Assembly (NCBI GenBank): GCA_947631595.1
Contig: CANRLZ010000009.1
Coordinates: forward strand, 1-53,455
From: an uncultured Oscillospiraceae bacterium
GTDB lineage: Bacteria; Bacillota; Clostridia; Oscillospirales; Oscillospiraceae
Direction: 5' to 3'
Length of the DNA: 53,455 bases
The notes under the pieces were generated by a model, which saw only the letters and a program-made list of their open reading frames with translations, did not search any database and had not been told where the DNA came from. The translations under genes were made by a program, and so were the position numbers. How positions within the stretch are numbered: the stretch's first letter is position 1; each line of letters starts with the position of its first letter. Of this stretch, positions 36,024-47,112 are shown piece by piece.

Positions 36024-36734
36024 ATGCCCGCCACCGTCATCAACGCCGTTTTGGTCCTCCTGGGAAGCGTGATCGGCCTTCTGTTCCGCGGCCGCATCCC
36101 GGAGCGCTTCACCCAGCTCATCACCTGTGCCCTGAGCCTGTGCGTCCTGGTCATCGGGGTGGACGCCGCCCTCTCCGGGAGCGATACCCTGTGCGTCATC
36201 GTCTGCCTGGTGGTAGGCGCTGTGCTGGGGGAGGCGCTGGACATCGAACGGCGGCTGGACGGCGTGGGGGACTTCCTGAAGGCCAAACTGGCCAGCCGGG
36301 GCGGGGAGAACAGCCGCTTCACCGAGGGGTTTGTGAACGCCTCCGTGCTCTTCTGCGTGGGGGCGATGGCCATCAACGGCGCCCTGGAGGCCGGGCTGAA
36401 CCACAACTGGTCCATTTTGGTGTCCAAGGGGGTCATCGACGGGGTGACCTCCATCTCCTTCGCCGCCGCCATGGGCGTGGGGGTGGCCTTCTCCATCATC
36501 CCCCTGGTGATCTACCAGGGCGGCCTGACCCTGCTGGCCGCGGCCATCGGGCCGTACTTATCCCCGGAGCTGGTGGCCCAGATGAGCGCCGTGGGCGGCT
36601 GTGTCATCATCGGCATCGCGGTGAACATGATGGGCATCCGCCAGGAGCGCATCCGGGTGGGAAATCTCCTGCCCGCCATCTTCCTTCCGGCGCTCTATCT
36701 GCCCCTTTCCCACGCTTTGGCGGGTCTTTTCTAA
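36024..36734 (+). CDS. DUF554 membrane protein
   Basis: 236 residues, six or seven membrane helices, family DUF554 (YdfK-like) of unknown function, possibly transport. Conserved features include the GSVIGLLFRGRIPE start, FVNASVLFCVGAMAINGALEAGL and the SKGVIDGVTSI segment. ATG with AAGGAGATGG upstream. Single-gene unit between two promoters. Confidence 0.9.
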   Translation: MPATVINAVLVLLGSVIGLLFRGRIPERFTQLITCALSLCVLVIGVDAALSGSDTLCVIVCLVVGAVLGEALDIERRLDGVGDFLKAKLASRGGENSRFTEGFVNASVLFCVGAMAINGALEAGLNHNWSILVSKGVIDGVTSISFAAAMGVGVAFSIIPLVIYQGGLTLLAAAIGPYLSPELVAQMSAVGGCVIIGIAVNMMGIRQERIRVGNLLPAIFLPALYLPLSHALAGLF

Positions 36735-36741
36735 AAAACTG

Positions 36742-36770
36742 TTGACATTTCAGGGAAGGATAGGTATAAT
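36742..36770 (+). promoter_or_regulatory. Consensus promoter of the yceD-rpmF operon
   Basis: TTGACA, 17-nt spacer, TATAAT. Confidence 0.92.
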
Positions 36771-36799
36771 ACTTGCCGTACCGTTGTGCGAGGTGTGCC

Positions 36800-37306
36800 A
36801 TGAAACTGGATCTGAAAGACATCATCCTGGTCCCCGGCGCGGTCTTGCCCTTCTCCTTCACCCTGAACCTCTCCGGGCTGGAGTTTGGCGGCCAGACCCC
36901 CATCACCGACCCCGTGGAGGTGACCGGGCAGGTTCGTAACATGGCCGGCGCTCTGGTGTTCCGCGCCGAAGCCCGCACCACCCTCTCCCTGGTCTGTGAC
37001 CGCTGCGCGCGGCCCTTCCGGCGGGAGAAGACCGTGACCTACGAGACGCTCCTGGCCGACCACCTGGAGGACGAGGCGGACGGGGAGGACATCGTTCTTC
37101 TGGAGGGGGACAGCCTGGACGCGGGTGCTCTGATGACAGCCACCTTCGTCCTGGAGATGGACACCAAAAACCTCTGTTCTGAGGACTGCAAGGGCCTGTG
37201 CCCAGGCTGCGGCGCCAACCTGAACGAGGCGCCCTGCCGGTGCGAAAAGCGCCCGGACCCCCGCCTGGCCGCCCTTGCCCAGTTCTTTGACCCACCCCGC
37301 GACTAA
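36800..37306 (+). CDS. YceD/DUF177 family protein
   Basis: 168 residues. YceD family members are linked to 23S rRNA accumulation and are regularly cotranscribed with rpmF. Cysteines CDRCARPF in the middle and CSEDCKGLCPGCGANLNEAPCRC near the end suggest metal-binding clusters. The ATG at 36800 (GAGGTG site) is chosen over a longer frame because it begins MKLDLKDI as in the family and follows the promoter by ~30 nt. Confidence 0.9.
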   Translation: MKLDLKDIILVPGAVLPFSFTLNLSGLEFGGQTPITDPVEVTGQVRNMAGALVFRAEARTTLSLVCDRCARPFRREKTVTYETLLADHLEDEADGEDIVLLEGDSLDAGALMTATFVLEMDTKNLCSEDCKGLCPGCGANLNEAPCRCEKRPDPRLAALAQFFDPPRD

Positions 37307-37339
37307 GCGCCAGACCATTCACCCAAAGGAGGTGTCACC

Positions 37340-37528
37340 ATGGCAGTCCCTAAGAGTAAAATTTCCAAGCAGCGTCGGAATAAGCGCCGCAGCAGCGTGT
37401 GGAAGCTGGAGGCTCCCACCCTGGTTCTCTGCCCCAAGTGCGGCGAGTACAAGCTGCCCCACCGCCTGTGCAAGTCCTGCATGACCTACGACGGGCGGGA
37501 TTACGCCAAGGCGGAAGCGGCCAAGTAA
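37340..37528 (+). CDS. rpmF: 50S ribosomal protein L32
   Basis: 62 residues. Starts MAVPKSKISKQRRNKRRS as L32 does. Four cysteines (CPKC and CKSC) form the zinc ribbon, so it is the C+ form that needs zinc; a zinc-free paralogue may exist elsewhere. Very strong AAAGGAGGTG site. Confidence 0.98.
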   Translation: MAVPKSKISKQRRNKRRSSVWKLEAPTLVLCPKCGEYKLPHRLCKSCMTYDGRDYAKAEAAK

Positions 37529-37548
37529 GTTCATACCGACAGGAAAGC

Positions 37549-37579
37549 AGGGCGGAGACAGTTCCGCCCTTCTTTTTTT
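37549..37579 (+). terminator. Terminator of rpmF
   Basis: An 8-bp stem (37549-37556 with 37563-37570, 6-nt loop) then TCTTTTTTT. It ends 4 nt before the ribosome site of the next gene. Confidence 0.88.
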
Positions 37580-37599
37580 CTGAAAGGGAGGTGAGAGCC

Positions 37600-38898
37600 A
37601 TGGACCACGGCGAGATCGTCAGCGTGGACGCCCGCAGTCCCGCCCAACGGGCGGGGGTGCGTCCGGGGGAGACCCTGGCGGCGGTGAACGGCCACCCCAT
37701 CGTGGATGTGCTGGACTACAAATTCTACACCTACGACCCCGAGCTGGAGCTGACCCTGACCCAGGGCGGCGCCAGCCGCACCGTGCGGGTGCGCAAAGGG
37801 GAGGGGGAGGAGCTGGGGCTGAACTTCCAGACCTATATGATGGACGCCCCCCGCGCCTGCGCCAACCGCTGTATCTTCTGCTTCGTGGACCAGCTTCCCA
37901 AGGGGATGCGCCAGAGCCTCTACTTCAAGGACGACGACGCGCGGCTGTCCTTCCTCATGGGCAACTACATCACCCTCACCAACCTCTCGGAGCGGGAGAT
38001 CCAGCGCGTCTGCGACCTGCACATCTCCCCCATCAACGTCTCCGTCCACGCCACCGAGCCGGAGCTGCGGGCCATGCTCCTGGGCAACCCCCGGGGCGGC
38101 AAGGGCCTGGAGCTGATGCAGCGCCTGGCGAGGGCGGGGATCACCATGAACTGCCAGATCGTCTCCTGCCCCGGCATCAACGACGGCGCCCACCTGGCGC
38201 GCACCATGGAGGACCTGGCGGCGCTCTGGCCGGAGGTGAACAGCGTCTCGGTGGTGCCGGTGGGTCTGACCCGGCACCGGGAGGGGCTGTACCCCCTGGA
38301 ACCCTACACCCCCGCCGCCGCGGCCGCGGTGGTGGACATGGTGGAGGCCTACGCCGACCAGTGCCTGGCGCGGTACGGCACCCGGCTCTTCTGGTGTTCC
38401 GACGAATTTTATATCCAGGCCGGCCGGGACATCCCCCCGGACGGGTATTTTGAGGACTACACCCAGCTGGAAAACGGCGTGGGGATGCTGCGCCTTCTGG
38501 AGACGGAGTTCGCCTCCGCCCTGGAGCTTCAGGAGCCAAAGACCGCCGCGCCCTTCTCCATCGCCTGCGGGGTGGCCGCGGCGCCCTTTTTGCGGGAAAT
38601 CGTTGACAAAGCCCAGGGGAAATGCCATACTAAAGGGTACATTTACCCCGTTGTCAACCGCTTTTTCGGGGAGACCATCACCGTCTCCGGCCTGGTGACC
38701 GGGCAGGACCTGATGGAGCAGCTGGCGGGGAAGGAGCTTGGAAAACGGCTGTTGGTGCCGGTGAATATGCTCCGCCATGGCCAGGACGTCTTTCTGGACG
38801 ACGTGACCCTGGCCCAGGTGTCCCAGCGCCTGGGGGTGCCGGTGGTCCCGGTGGACCAGGACGGCTTCGAGTTGTGCGACGCGATTTTTGAGAGTTGA
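37600..38898 (+). CDS. DUF512 radical SAM protein with N-terminal PDZ-like domain
   Basis: 432 residues. A PDZ-like segment (about 5-65: SPAQRAGVRPGETLAAVNG) precedes a radical SAM core with C-x3-C-x2-C in CANRCIFCF (about 87-94). DUF512 forms the C-terminal part. The family is conserved in Clostridia and usually sits next to der, as here; its substrate is not known. Excellent AGGGAGGTGA site. The gene lies right after the rpmF terminator with no visible separate promoter, so read-through is probably needed. Confidence 0.92.
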   Translation: MDHGEIVSVDARSPAQRAGVRPGETLAAVNGHPIVDVLDYKFYTYDPELELTLTQGGASRTVRVRKGEGEELGLNFQTYMMDAPRACANRCIFCFVDQLPKGMRQSLYFKDDDARLSFLMGNYITLTNLSEREIQRVCDLHISPINVSVHATEPELRAMLLGNPRGGKGLELMQRLARAGITMNCQIVSCPGINDGAHLARTMEDLAALWPEVNSVSVVPVGLTRHREGLYPLEPYTPAAAAAVVDMVEAYADQCLARYGTRLFWCSDEFYIQAGRDIPPDGYFEDYTQLENGVGMLRLLETEFASALELQEPKTAAPFSIACGVAAAPFLREIVDKAQGKCHTKGYIYPVVNRFFGETITVSGLVTGQDLMEQLAGKELGKRLLVPVNMLRHGQDVFLDDVTLAQVSQRLGVPVVPVDQDGFELCDAIFES

Positions 38899-38908
38899 GA
38901 GGTACGCC

Positions 38909-40240
<1,332 letters not shown>

Positions 40241-40243
40241 ACC

Positions 40244-40882
40244 ATGTTCCTGCGTGAACTGCTCCTGGCGGTGGCGGCCGCCGCCGTCGCCTACCTGTGC
40301 GGGTGCTTCAACGGGGCGGTGATCGTCTCCAAGTATTTTCTCCACGACGATGTGCGCACCCACGGCAGCGGCAACGCCGGCCTGACCAACTTCCACCGCA
40401 CCTTCGGCGGCAAGCTCACGGCGGTGGTGCTGGTGCTGGACGTGCTGAAGATGATCGCGGCGGTGGGGATGGGCGTGCTCCTGGCCGGGGTCCTGGGCGG
40501 CCTGCCCACGCTGTACGCCAAGCTCTGGGCGGGGCTGTGGTGCCTGCTGGGGCACATGTTCCCCTGCACCTTCGGCTTCAAGGGCGGCAAGGGCATCCTC
40601 TCCGGGGTGACCCTCACCTTCCTCATCGATTGGCGGGTGGGGGCCATCGCCCTGGCCATCTTCGTCGTCCTGGTGGCGGCCACCCGGTATATCTCCCTGG
40701 GTTCGGTCTGCGCCACGGCCAGCTTCCCGGTGACCACCTTCCTCCTGGTGAGCCGTGACCCGGTGGCGGTGATCGCCGCCGCGGCGGAGGCCGCCCTGGT
40801 GATCTGGATGCACCGGGCCAATCTGAAGCGCCTGGCGGCGGGAACGGAGTCGAAATTCTCCCTCCACCGCAAGAGATCGTAG
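40244..40882 (+). CDS. plsY: Glycerol-3-phosphate acyltransferase PlsY
   Basis: 212 residues, about five or six membrane helices. Moves an acyl group from acyl phosphate to glycerol 3-phosphate, starting phospholipid synthesis. Motif 1 HGSGNAGLTNFHRTFG and motif 2 GFKGGKGILSG are intact. AAGGAGGGG site inside the der end; last gene of the transcript. Confidence 0.95.
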   Translation: MFLRELLLAVAAAAVAYLCGCFNGAVIVSKYFLHDDVRTHGSGNAGLTNFHRTFGGKLTAVVLVLDVLKMIAAVGMGVLLAGVLGGLPTLYAKLWAGLWCLLGHMFPCTFGFKGGKGILSGVTLTFLIDWRVGAIALAIFVVLVAATRYISLGSVCATASFPVTTFLLVSRDPVAVIAAAAEAALVIWMHRANLKRLAAGTESKFSLHRKRS

Positions 40883-40897
40883 ATCGGCGTGACAAGC

Positions 40898-40927
40898 GCG
40901 CCGGGCCTGTGGCCCGGCGCCTCTTTT
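40898..40927 (+). terminator. Terminator of plsY
   Basis: A 10-bp perfect stem (40898-40907 with 40911-40920, TGT loop) then CTCTTTTTT. Confidence 0.93.
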
Positions 40928-40941
40928 TTCCCCGGGGGCGC

Positions 40942-40970
40942 TTGCTATTTCCGGAAAGATACGGTATAAT
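40942..40970 (+). promoter_or_regulatory. Promoter of the cdaA operon
   Basis: TTGCTA, 17-nt spacer, TATAAT. Confidence 0.85.
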
Positions 40971-41024
40971 GGTACCCGTCAAACCATAGACTTGCGCACG
41001 GAGCGCGGAAGGGGGGAATGGAGC

Positions 41025-41921
41025 ATGGAGTGGCTGGCCCAGATCGCCCAGAGCGCGTTGATATTCGCCCAGACCATCCGGGTGACCGACGTGCTGGACA
41101 TCGCCATCGTGGCCTACCTGGTCTACCGGATCATGCTCCTGGTCTCCCGGAGCAGCACGGCCAACGTGGCCAAGGCCATCATCTTCCTGGTGGTGGCGCT
41201 GTGGGTGTCCGACCTGCTGCGGCTGAACGTGGTGAGCTTCATCCTGGGCCGCGCCCTGGAGCTGGGCTTTTTGGCCCTGGTGGTCATCTTCCAGCCGGAG
41301 CTTCGCAAGCTCCTGGAGCAGATCGGCAACAGCAGCCAGCTGCGCTCCTTCTTTGCCAAGGAGGAGTCGGTGCCCCAGCTGGAGGAGGCCATCAACCAGA
41401 CCGTCGCCGCCTACACCGCCTTTTCCAAGGACAAGGTGGGCGCCCTCATGGTCTTTGAGCGGAAGAACTTCCTGGACGAGATCATCCGCACCGGAACGCC
41501 GCTGGACTGCGCGGTGGACGCCATGCTGCTGAAAAACCTCTTCTGGGACAAGGCGCCCCTCCACGACGGGGCGGTGATCGTCCGGGGCGGCCGTGTGGTG
41601 GGCGCGGGGTGTATGCTCCCCCTCACCGGCAACAACTCCCTGAGCCGGGATCTGGGCATGCGCCACCGGGCCGGCGTAGGCGTGAGCGAACGCACCGACG
41701 CGGTGGTGGCCATCGTCTCGGAGGAGACCGGCTCCATCTCTCTGGCGGTGGGCGGGATGCTCAAGCAGCACCTCGCCCCGTCCAGCCTGGAGCGGATGCT
41801 CCGGGCGGAACTGATGCCCGCCCCGGAGGCGGAGGAGACCGCCCAGGCGGGGGAGAAGTTCCCCCTGTGGCGCGGTGTCCTGAAATTGCTGAAGGGGGGG
41901 GCGAAGGATGGACGGAACTAA
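41025..41921 (+). CDS. cdaA: Diadenylate cyclase CdaA
   Basis: 298 residues. Makes the essential second messenger c-di-AMP, linked to potassium and wall homeostasis. Three N-terminal membrane helices, then the DAC domain with DGA (LHDGAVIV, near 178) and RHR (MRHRAGVG, near 212) motifs intact. The ATG at 41025 has GGGGGG 8 nt upstream; an ATG 7 nt before it is out of frame. The C-terminal ~30 residues are an acidic tail. Overlaps cdaR by 14 nt. Confidence 0.96.
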   Translation: MEWLAQIAQSALIFAQTIRVTDVLDIAIVAYLVYRIMLLVSRSSTANVAKAIIFLVVALWVSDLLRLNVVSFILGRALELGFLALVVIFQPELRKLLEQIGNSSQLRSFFAKEESVPQLEEAINQTVAAYTAFSKDKVGALMVFERKNFLDEIIRTGTPLDCAVDAMLLKNLFWDKAPLHDGAVIVRGGRVVGAGCMLPLTGNNSLSRDLGMRHRAGVGVSERTDAVVAIVSEETGSISLAVGGMLKQHLAPSSLERMLRAELMPAPEAEETAQAGEKFPLWRGVLKLLKGGAKDGRN

Positions 41922-43182
41922 GCCCAACAAGCCCCTCTACATCGCCCTGGCCATCCTCATCGCCTGCGCGCTGTGGCTGTACGTGCGCAGCGTGGACACC
42001 CAGGATCGAACCCTCACCATCTCCCGCATCCCGGTCACCTTCGTGGGGGAGGACGTGCTGAACAACAACGGCTTCATGCTCTCCGGCGACCAGAGCCAGA
42101 CGGTGAACCTCACCGTCCAGGGCCGGTGGGGCATCATCTCCCAACTCCGCCGGGACAACATCGCCATCCAGGTAGACCTGAGCAGCATCACCGCCGAGGG
42201 GGAGTACAGCCGCGCCTATGACATCGCCTGGCCGGGCAACATCTCCGCCAGCAGCTTCGCCCTGGTGAACCGGGAACCCTTCTATGTGCCCGTCACCGTA
42301 GTGAAGCGGGTGAGCAAGGAGGTGGAAGTCCGCGGCGTGTTCTTGGGCAGCGTGGCCGACGGATACCAGAGCGGCGCGTTCACCTTCCAGCCGGATAGGG
42401 TCACCGTCTCCGGGCCGGAGGACGTGGTGGATCCCATCGCCTACGCCCAGGTGACCCTGAACCGGGACGGCCTGACCGACACCGTCCGGGAGGACACCCC
42501 CTATGTCCTCATCAACTACGACGGCGAGACGGTCACCGACCCCGCCTTGAAGAGCGAACCCGCCCAGGTGGGGGTGACCATGCCGGTCACCCACGCCCGG
42601 GAGATCCCCCTGACGGTGGACTTCCTCCCCGGCGGCGGCATTTCCGGCGGCGAGGACGACCACCTCACCTGGACCATCGAGCCGTCCTCCGTGACCATCG
42701 CCGGGACGGAGAGCGACCTGGACGCCTACGGCGACGCCATCAGCGTGGCCACCATCGACCTGGCCAAGACCTCCCTCCCCTTTGAGACGGAGTTCACCAT
42801 CCCCCTGGGCGAGGAGGTGGAAAACCTCACCGGCACCACCAAGGCCCAGGTGAAGCTCTCCGCCAGCGGCCTGGAGGTCCGGGAGTTCACCACCGGCAAC
42901 ATCGAACTGGTGAACAGCCCCGCGGACATCCACGTGAGCGTGGTCACCCAGTCCGTCACCGTCCAGGTGCGGGGCACGGCGGAGGCGCTGGATCAGATCA
43001 TGCCCCAGCAGAACCTCCAGGTTCGGGTGGATCTGGCCGACCTCTCCGCCATCCCGGACGGGCAGAGTCCCGTGCCCGCCGCGGTGAGCGTGCTGGGCGT
43101 GGACGGCGCGGGGGTGATCGGCGACGGGTACACCGTCACCATCATCGCCTCCGGCGCGGGGCAGATCGGGGGCGGAACATGA
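41908..43182 (+). CDS. cdaR: CdaA regulator CdaR (YbbR domains)
   Basis: 424 residues. One N-terminal membrane helix (about 10-26) and four YbbR-like beta repeats outside the membrane (about 30-415). It binds and modulates CdaA. glmM, which commonly completes this operon, does not follow. Its stop overlaps the next gene by 4 nt. Confidence 0.94.
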   Translation: MDGTKPNKPLYIALAILIACALWLYVRSVDTQDRTLTISRIPVTFVGEDVLNNNGFMLSGDQSQTVNLTVQGRWGIISQLRRDNIAIQVDLSSITAEGEYSRAYDIAWPGNISASSFALVNREPFYVPVTVVKRVSKEVEVRGVFLGSVADGYQSGAFTFQPDRVTVSGPEDVVDPIAYAQVTLNRDGLTDTVREDTPYVLINYDGETVTDPALKSEPAQVGVTMPVTHAREIPLTVDFLPGGGISGGEDDHLTWTIEPSSVTIAGTESDLDAYGDAISVATIDLAKTSLPFETEFTIPLGEEVENLTGTTKAQVKLSASGLEVREFTTGNIELVNSPADIHVSVVTQSVTVQVRGTAEALDQIMPQQNLQVRVDLADLSAIPDGQSPVPAAVSVLGVDGAGVIGDGYTVTIIASGAGQIGGGT

Positions 43183-43595
43183 CCCAACAAGGCGTTGTGA
43201 AGCGCCGCCTGGAAGGCGGCAGGGTGGAGGTGGAGGTGGAGCGCGTCTCCGCCTGCGCCCACGACTGCGACCACTGCGCCGGGTGCGGCTCCATGGTCCA
43301 CACCGCCCCCCTCACCGCCGTGGCCCAGGACGACCTGGGCGCCAGGGAGGGCCAGCGGGTGACGGTGGAGACCGCCTCTTCCCGCCTCCTGGGCCTGGCC
43401 GCGGCGCTGTATCTGCTGCCCTTCGCGGCGCTCTTTGCCGCCTACCTCCTGCTCGCCCGCGCCCCGGAGGGGGTGGCCGCGCTGGTGGGCGTGGGGGCGT
43501 TTGTAGCCGCCCTGCTGGGCGTCTCCCTGCCCCTGGACCGGCACCTGCGCCGCCGGGCGGTGCGCTTCCGGGTGGTGGCGCTGGAGGAGGGTTAG
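43179..43595 (+). CDS. RseC/MucC-family (SoxR-reducing) membrane protein
   Basis: 138 residues. The cytosolic N-terminus carries a cysteine cluster C-x3-C-x2-C-x2-C in CAHDCDHCAGCG (about 26-36). Two membrane helices follow (about 73-95 and 100-118). RseC proteins are tied to Rnf-like electron transfer that reduces SoxR in other bacteria, so a redox role is likely but not shown. Overlaps cdaR (ATGA). Confidence 0.85.
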   Translation: MTQQGVVKRRLEGGRVEVEVERVSACAHDCDHCAGCGSMVHTAPLTAVAQDDLGAREGQRVTVETASSRLLGLAAALYLLPFAALFAAYLLLARAPEGVAALVGVGAFVAALLGVSLPLDRHLRRRAVRFRVVALEEG

Positions 43596-43596
43596 C

Positions 43597-45074
<1,478 letters not shown>

Positions 45075-45098
45075 GGCGGGAAAGGAGCTGACCAGAGC

Positions 45099-46004
45099 GT
45101 GATCAGGAGCATGACCGGCTATGGCCGGGGTGAGCATACCGCCCACGGCCGGGCGATGGTGGCCGAGGTGCGGGCGGTGAACAACCGCTATCTGGACTGC
45201 ACCGTCAAAATGCCCCGGGCCTATATCTTCGCCGAGGACGCCTTAAAAAAGGAGGTTCAGGCCCAGGTGGACCGTGGGAAGGTGGACGTGTTTTTGTCCA
45301 TCCAGGAGGAGCAGGGCCGGGGCCTCCAGGTGAAGACCGACCTGGAGCTGGCCAAGAGCTGCCTGGCCGCCGTGAACGGCCTGGCCGACGCCCTGGACTT
45401 GAACGGCGGGGAGCAGGATCTCTCCCGCGCCCAGACCGAGCGGCTGAAGCTGGTGGCCCGTTTCCCCGACGTGCTCACCGTGGAGAAGCCGGAGGAGGAC
45501 CTGGAGACCCTTCAGGCCGACCTTCTGGAAGTCCTGGCCCTGGCCCTCAAGGACTTCAACGCCATGCGCGCCACCGAGGGGGAGAAGCTGCGCGCCGACA
45601 TCCTCAGCCGCGCCCAGACCATCGAGCGCCTGGTGGGGGAGATCGAGCGGCGCTCCCCGGAGACGGTGAACGCCTACCGCCAGCGGCTGGAGGCCAAGCT
45701 GCGGGAGGTGCTGGAGAACCGCCAGATCGACGAGAGCCGGATCCTGACGGAGGCCGCCATCTTCGCCGACAAGGTGGCGGTGGACGAGGAGACGGTGCGC
45801 CTGCGCTCCCACCTGGCCCAGCTGCGGGAGATGCTCACCCGCGGCGGCGCCACCGGCCGGAAGCTGGACTTTTTGGTCCAGGAGTTCAACCGGGAGGCCA
45901 ACACCATCGGCTCCAAGTGTTCCGACCTGAACGTCACCAAACTGGTGGTGGATCTGAAGGCGGAGATCGAAAAGATCCGGGAGCAGGTACAAAATATCGA
46001 GTAA
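45099..46004 (+). CDS. yicC: YicC family endoribonuclease
   Basis: 301 residues. Starts MIRSMTGYGR as the family does and ends in the DUF1732 region (GGATGRKLDFLVQEFNREANTIGSK). YicC is a widespread RNase linked to stationary-phase RNA decay. GTG start with AAAGGAG. Followed by remA-gmk-rpoZ-priA, a standard Firmicute order. Confidence 0.95.
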   Translation: MIRSMTGYGRGEHTAHGRAMVAEVRAVNNRYLDCTVKMPRAYIFAEDALKKEVQAQVDRGKVDVFLSIQEEQGRGLQVKTDLELAKSCLAAVNGLADALDLNGGEQDLSRAQTERLKLVARFPDVLTVEKPEEDLETLQADLLEVLALALKDFNAMRATEGEKLRADILSRAQTIERLVGEIERRSPETVNAYRQRLEAKLREVLENRQIDESRILTEAAIFADKVAVDEETVRLRSHLAQLREMLTRGGATGRKLDFLVQEFNREANTIGSKCSDLNVTKLVVDLKAEIEKIREQVQNIE

Positions 46005-46016
46005 GGGGGCGGCGGG

Positions 46017-46283
46017 ATGCGGCTGGTGAACATCGGCTACGGCAACATGGTAGCCGCCTCACGGGTGGTGGCGGTGGTCAGCCCCGACTCCGCCCCGGTG
46101 AAGCGCATGGTGCAGGACGGCAAGGCCGCGGGCAAGGTGATCGACGCCACCCTGGGCCGCAAGACCCGGGCGGTACTCATCATGGACTCGGGGCACATCG
46201 TCCTCTCCGCCATCCAGACCGCCGCGGTGAACGACCGGCTCACCGGGCGGGAGACCGCCCCCACAGAGGAGGAAACACTATGA
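46017..46283 (+). CDS. remA: RemA-family regulator (DUF370)
   Basis: 88 residues. RemA of Bacillus is a DNA-binding activator of biofilm matrix genes. The VNIGYGNMVAASRVVAVVSPDSAP start and the DATLGRKTRAVLIMDSGHI core are conserved. The last ~10 residues are a non-conserved Thr/Glu tail. Its stop overlaps gmk as ATGA. Confidence 0.95.
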   Translation: MRLVNIGYGNMVAASRVVAVVSPDSAPVKRMVQDGKAAGKVIDATLGRKTRAVLIMDSGHIVLSAIQTAAVNDRLTGRETAPTEEETL

Positions 46284-46912
46284 CCGGGAAGAAAAAGGAT
46301 CGGGGTACGCTCATCGTGCTGTCCGGCCCGTCCGGGGTGGGCAAGTCCACCGTCATCGCGGAGCTTTTGAACGAGCGGCCGGACATCCACTTCTCCGTGT
46401 CCTACACCACCCGCGGCCCCAGAGTGGGGGAGCAGGACGGCGTCAGCTACAACTTCGTCTCCCGGGAGGAGTTCGAGGGGATGATCCAGCGGGGGGAGCT
46501 GCTGGAGTACGCCCAGTACGTGGGCAACTACTACGGCACCTCCCTGAAGGTCATCCGGGAGCAGTTGGAGCAGGGGGTGGACGTGCTGCTGGAGATCGAG
46601 GTCCAGGGCGCGGCCACGGTGAAGCGCAAGTGCCCGGACGCGGTGCTTATCTTCGTCATCCCCCCCACCTTTGAAGAGCTATCCCGCCGGCTCCACGGCC
46701 GGGCCACCGACGACGAGACCGTCATCCAGGGCCGCCTGGAACAGGCCCTGCGGGAGTTCAAGGAAATCCCCCTCTACGACTACCTTGTCATCAACGACAG
46801 CGTCCCCAACGCCACCGGGGAGGTTCTGGCCATCCTGGAGGCGGAGGGCTGCCGGGTGAAGCAGCGCCTGCCGGTGCTGCAAAATCAAATGGAAGGAGTG
46901 AGCACGCTATGA
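46280..46912 (+). CDS. gmk: Guanylate kinase
   Basis: 210 residues. Phosphorylates GMP to GDP. P-loop SGPSGVGKST (about 14-23), the SVSYTTRGPRVGEQDG GMP-binding segment and the lid region are present. The ATG at 46280 uses GAGGAGG in the remA end. Confidence 0.97.
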   Translation: MTGKKKDRGTLIVLSGPSGVGKSTVIAELLNERPDIHFSVSYTTRGPRVGEQDGVSYNFVSREEFEGMIQRGELLEYAQYVGNYYGTSLKVIREQLEQGVDVLLEIEVQGAATVKRKCPDAVLIFVIPPTFEELSRRLHGRATDDETVIQGRLEQALREFKEIPLYDYLVINDSVPNATGEVLAILEAEGCRVKQRLPVLQNQMEGVSTL

Positions 46913-47100
46913 TGCTCTATCCCGCGATGTCCGATCTCCTGGCCCAGGTGCCCAGCCGGTATCAGCTGGTGAACGTGGTGGCCCAGCAGGCGCGCCTCAT
47001 CGCCCAGGAGGCCGAGGACGAGGGCTATCCCCTGGAGGAGAAGCCCGTGACCCTGGCCATCCACAAGGTCGCCAACGGCCAGGTGGAGCTGCCCGGCTGA
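46909..47100 (+). CDS. rpoZ: RNA polymerase omega subunit
   Basis: 63 residues; small subunit that supports beta-prime folding. It has the SRYQLVNVVAQQARLIAQE core of omega. Its ATG overlaps the gmk stop. coaBC, the usual next gene in Clostridia, is missing here. Confidence 0.95.
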   Translation: MMLYPAMSDLLAQVPSRYQLVNVVAQQARLIAQEAEDEGYPLEEKPVTLAIHKVANGQVELPG

Positions 47101-47112
47101 GCGGACACCTGA

